A stretch of DNA of 9,030 nucleotides from Treponema sp. (GTDB lineage: Bacteria; Spirochaetota; Spirochaetia; Treponematales; Treponemataceae): NCBI GenBank assembly GCA_016297405.1, contig JAEDGP010000077.1:1-9030 (forward strand). The letters are read 5' to 3'. A program made the position numbers and the translations under genes. Below, piece by piece: positions 7,201-9,030 of this stretch; positions within the stretch are counted from its first letter, which is position 1, and every line of letters starts with the position of its first letter. Under the pieces are notes generated by a model. It saw nothing but the letters and a program-made list of their open reading frames with translations. It was not told the origin of the DNA and did no database searches.

Positions 7201-8935
7201 TTTTGGTCTGGAAGATTTTGCAGAAATCAAATACAACCGCAATCCAGCTGTAATGCCTACTGCTCAGGGTTGGGAAAATTTCAAATATGATGAAGACAAA
7301 TATCAGCAGGCATACAAACTTTTGAACAAGACAGGCGCTGAACCTTCACAGTCATATCCAAACGGATGGCATTATGATGGTCTTACAAGTCCTGGAAAAT
7401 ATCCTGCTGGTTATAAAATTAAAATTGGAAGCGAAATGGTAGACGTTGGTGGACAGCCTATTCCACCTTATATTGATGTAGTTGGCGATGTTCGTCCATT
7501 CACTGCACAGGATTTGGAAAACTTCCCTGCGTTGAGAGATCCTTCACTTTATAACTACCCGACAACAGAATCTTACTGTAAGACAATTGATGGTGTTGGA
7601 ACTCCAGGAAGCCTTACATTGGCAGGTTATGCATCTAGTAAGCGCCGTATCCGCGGTCATAATACTGGATTCCCAACAGGTTCTGGTTCATTTGATAATT
7701 ATCCGGATGCAAACCTGGATTCTTTGCATGAAGATTGTCCTGACTTGAACATTGAAAACCCTGAAGTTCAGGATTATATCATCGGCGCTTACAATCGCTA
7801 TATCGACATGGGTGTTGATATGTTCCGTGTTGATACTGTAATGCACATGACAAAGGAAACTTTGAATGACCATTATTGGAATGCATTCTTTGAAGAAGCT
7901 GCTACAGCTAAAGCAAAAGAAGCTCGTGGAGGCGGTGACTTCTTTATCTTTGGTGAAGTTGCAAACTTCGTAAACAACCTGAGTGATAAGCCTGCTGAAC
8001 TTCGTCAGAGCAACTATGTTTGGGATAACACTATACAAGGTCCTTTGGGAGATGCGAGTTTGAACCATGAGCTTAACGGAAATGAATACAGAACTATCAG
8101 TAAAGCTCATAAAGCTGTTCCAGAAAGTGATTATGTTGTTTCTTGTATCGATATTGTAAGCCACAACGGTTTCTGTGATGGTGTTGGCGGAGCTTATGGA
8201 CGTGCTTTGAGCAATTCGTCTGCATATTGGGATGCAACATATCTTACATGGTATACAGATAGCCACGACTATGGTCCAAATAAAGGTGAAACACGATGGA
8301 AGGGTGACTTTGCAGCTGCCTGGTCAATGTTGTTCACATTCCGCGGTATTCCAATCGTTTATTACGGTTCTGAAATCCAGTTTGCGGCTGGAAAGCCAAA
8401 TGACTGGCCAGGTGGTGGAGCGAATGGATGTAACATGTCTCTTGAAAAGACAGGACGTTCTTACTATGGTCCACATCTTGAAGGTGACGTAACAGCTACA
8501 GACTTTGGTGAATATACAGCAAGCGGTGCCGTAGAAACAACATTGAACAGCAATCTTTCAAAGCATCTTCGTGATTTGAATAGAATTCGTCTGGCTGTTC
8601 CTGCCCTTCAGATGGGGCAGTATTCAACAACAGGTCACGATGGTGGCTGGGCTGGATTTAAGCGCCGCTACACAGGAACAAACAAGATTACTGGTGAAGC
8701 AGTTGATTCTTATGCTCTTGTTGGTGTAGGTGCTGGAACTCATACATTCACTGGTGTTCTTGCCGGTGAGTATGTAGATATTATTTCTGGTGAGTCTGTA
8801 ACTGCTAGTGAAGGAAGCGTAAGCGTAAAAGCTCACGGATCTAGCGATTCAGCACTTGTAGTTCTTGTAAAGAAAGGACTTGCAACAGAAGCTCCTGGAA
8901 AAGTTTGTAAAGAAAGTCCATACCTTGGATTCTAA
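4298..8935 (+). CDS. Giant lipoprotein GH13 amylase with Big_2/InlB stalk and CBM26
   Basis: This 1545-residue protein is predicted to be a surface or periplasmic tethered alpha-glucan hydrolase. A basic N-terminus and a hydrophobic segment lead to MTS before C30, a loose lipobox. Modules in order: Big_2 (about 44-129); two InlB-type repeats (about 134-207 and 213-285; GWYTD/AKW and YDLNGHG/GWYLD/AKW); three Big_2 domains (287-368, 372-453, 460-541; shared SD..VA or S..TAVATV, KAG.A.ITV pattern); CBM26-type module (547-631; WAW, AWPGKAM); two chitobiase C-terminal-like or Fn3-associated Ig modules (639-720 and 726-825), each with YYTTDG and PT; GH13 from about 835 (LLTARWFDGD); C-terminal beta domain (about 1440-1545). 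Conserved regions: D960 and H965 in DIVINH, nucleophile D1179 in FRVD, acid/base E1220 in FGEV, and D1324 in DSHD, so the triad is intact. About 219 residues separate regions I and II, an unusually long B domain. It follows the first amylase gene by 119 bases and is probably co-transcribed. Substrate could be amylose, glycogen or pullulan. Confidence 0.92.
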   Translation: MGNHGIKGMARKLIGGFLALLMCLCAMTSCNIAMSKNGEKTIHITGILVQSSKSELKLGGSANLILNITPSSAENKAVYWTVEPEAVAEVRDTNGSYVLYAKAEGTAIVTCKAKDGSGKSYSFSINVVEEKSNITYKYNDLTSGSERILKQEQYSKGSSLVEAQMYVPSNVDSSKVFAGWYTDKTLKNPVVYPLSVSSDLVLWAKWADVQQNVTLTYDLNGHGTLSESSATAKAGTSVTLPTPAANDTYTFCGWYLDAGCTDGNEVLSPYTLVTTRTIYAKWADSIVHVEGVRITSYPEKLFTGDADSLVYEVSPATASDKSVSITSSDPSVVSIENNKLVAKKAGKATITVKTNDGGKTDSCSITVSNAKVSVTGVSLNKNVASIYTGNTEKLIATVTPDNASDKSLIWESNNTAVATVSAGTVTAVKAGNAKITVTTVDGNFSAACAVTVEDIPYDVKVTGIEMASGTASVAVGATKYLSATIKPADATNKNIEWTSSDTSIATVSPAGIVTGVAKGSATITATTEDGGYKATCVVTVTESSNIILHVYNYTHIWAWNPDSSSENYTGGAWPGKAMSKEGSSSWYTYTIEKMKASIVFSNSGAGQTSDLSRTNGEWWYKDGKWTNYNPDRPVTPVVNFDTEEGTYLESFAVKITSNNASGDIIYYTTDGTNPTKSSAVYSSPVTIPVGTTVLKAFAVNAEAEVPEGQVTSAIYVVNPDADIVGPTIVANKEAGRYKEALSDINFTITDNKTAGFTVYYTTDGKQPTTASAVYTTCGAGKSSVTGKNLSLAMNQSMTVRLLAVDAAGNKSAVKSFYYACSDVNYAASRWDPRQESIYFLLTARWFDGDTSNSVGDQNCSWTEARANDNIPSGEDGFTGPEDVTWRGDFKGLVEKMDYIKSLGFTCIWLTPVVQNRSPLCYHGYHAWNMYKEDARLVSDGYDFQRVIDEAHKRDMKICLDIVINHSGRFGLEDFAEIKYNRNPAVMPTAQGWENFKYDEDKYQQAYKLLNKTGAEPSQSYPNGWHYDGLTSPGKYPAGYKIKIGSEMVDVGGQPIPPYIDVVGDVRPFTAQDLENFPALRDPSLYNYPTTESYCKTIDGVGTPGSLTLAGYASSKRRIRGHNTGFPTGSGSFDNYPDANLDSLHEDCPDLNIENPEVQDYIIGAYNRYIDMGVDMFRVDTVMHMTKETLNDHYWNAFFEEAATAKAKEARGGGDFFIFGEVANFVNNLSDKPAELRQSNYVWDNTIQGPLGDASLNHELNGNEYRTISKAHKAVPESDYVVSCIDIVSHNGFCDGVGGAYGRALSNSSAYWDATYLTWYTDSHDYGPNKGETRWKGDFAAAWSMLFTFRGIPIVYYGSEIQFAAGKPNDWPGGGANGCNMSLEKTGRSYYGPHLEGDVTATDFGEYTASGAVETTLNSNLSKHLRDLNRIRLAVPALQMGQYSTTGHDGGWAGFKRRYTGTNKITGEAVDSYALVGVGAGTHTFTGVLAGEYVDIISGESVTASEGSVSVKAHGSSDSALVVLVKKGLATEAPGKVCKESPYLGF

Positions 8936-8948
8936 ACGGGTGAAGGTG

Positions 8949-9007
8949 CTGTCCCAAAAGTAATGAGTGTAGCCCTCATTGAGTCCTTCGACAGGCTCAG
9001 GAACCAC
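8949..9007 (-). repeat. Right arm of the ~60-bp imperfect inverted repeat
   Basis: This is the reverse-complement partner of positions 1-60 and begins 13 bases after the stop codon of the second amylase. AATGAG (8962-8967) and CTCATT (8975-8980) keep the same small internal stem with a 7-base loop as the left arm. No separate intrinsic terminator is visible between the stop codon and the arm, so the arm would be transcribed and may act as the 3' end structure. That role is a guess, because the stem is short and has no T-tract. Confidence 0.9.
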
Positions 9008-9030
9008 CCTTCGACAGGCTCAGGGACCAC
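8985..9030 (-). repeat. Two tandem 23-bp units at the window end
   Basis: The units 8985-9007 and 9008-9030 are direct copies differing at one base (A or G, 17 bases from the unit start). The first belongs to the inverted-repeat arm. The second is an extra copy that ends exactly at the window edge. The same 23-base unit, reverse complemented, forms positions 1-23. Expansion of this core alone suggests that it is the recombining or amplifying part of the repeat. Confidence 0.9.

Noticed and set aside
7688..8266. 192-codon minus-strand open frame
   Set aside because: It lies entirely antisense to the conserved GH13 core. Its composition (Cys, Ile and Ser runs) looks like a shadow, and it has no recognisable domain or ribosome binding site of note.
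8985..9030. CRISPR-like array from the 23-bp repeats
   Set aside because: There are only two abutting copies with no spacers and no cas genes.
1..9030. Insertion sequence or composite transposon
   Set aside because: No transposase, integrase or resolvase frame exists between the arms, and no target-site duplication can be seen because the window ends at the arms.

Overview
The window looks like accessory carbohydrate-degradation DNA from an AT-rich diderm bacterium, most likely a host-associated spirochaete of the Treponema type. The organism call is an inference. It rests on a small secreted beta-barrel-like protein (so an outer membrane is present), two very large lipoproteins whose lipoboxes are loose in the way common in spirochaetes (residues FIG before C25, and MTS before C30), and heavy use of Listeria-Bacteroides (InlB B-type) repeats with Big_2 bacterial Ig domains. 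No rRNA, tRNA or housekeeping gene is present to confirm it.

Layout: positions 1-60 are one arm of a long imperfect inverted repeat. Positions 61-245 are an AT-rich upstream region with alternating inverted repeats, a perfect TTGACA -35 box and a reasonable -10. Positions 246-725 encode a 159-residue exported protein. A 117-base gap follows, holding a 9+2+9 inverted repeat directly before the ribosome binding site of the first large gene. Positions 843-4178 encode a 1111-residue lipoprotein alpha-amylase-family (GH13) enzyme. A 119-base gap follows, with a small hairpin and a strong AGGAGG site. Positions 4298-8935 encode a second, 1545-residue lipoprotein GH13 enzyme. The other arm of the inverted repeat begins only 13 bases after its stop codon, and its last 23-base segment is duplicated in tandem up to the window end. 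All three genes are on the + strand.

Function: both large proteins have the same plan: lipid anchor, Ig-like and InlB-like stalk, CBM26-type starch-binding module, linker Ig-like module(s), then a GH13 barrel with all three catalytic residues present. Their catalytic domains are clearly different, with a short B domain in the first and a very long one in the second. They therefore look like two tethered starch- or glycogen-degrading enzymes with complementary action, displayed away from the membrane on repeat stalks. The small barrel-like protein upstream may be an outer-membrane partner, but nothing in its sequence proves this. No SusC/SusD, ABC transporter, regulator or transposase gene is visible.

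Both window ends fall exactly on the outer edge of the same 23-base repeat. This suggests that the window is a whole contig that stopped at a dispersed repeat, or a segment bounded by that repeat.
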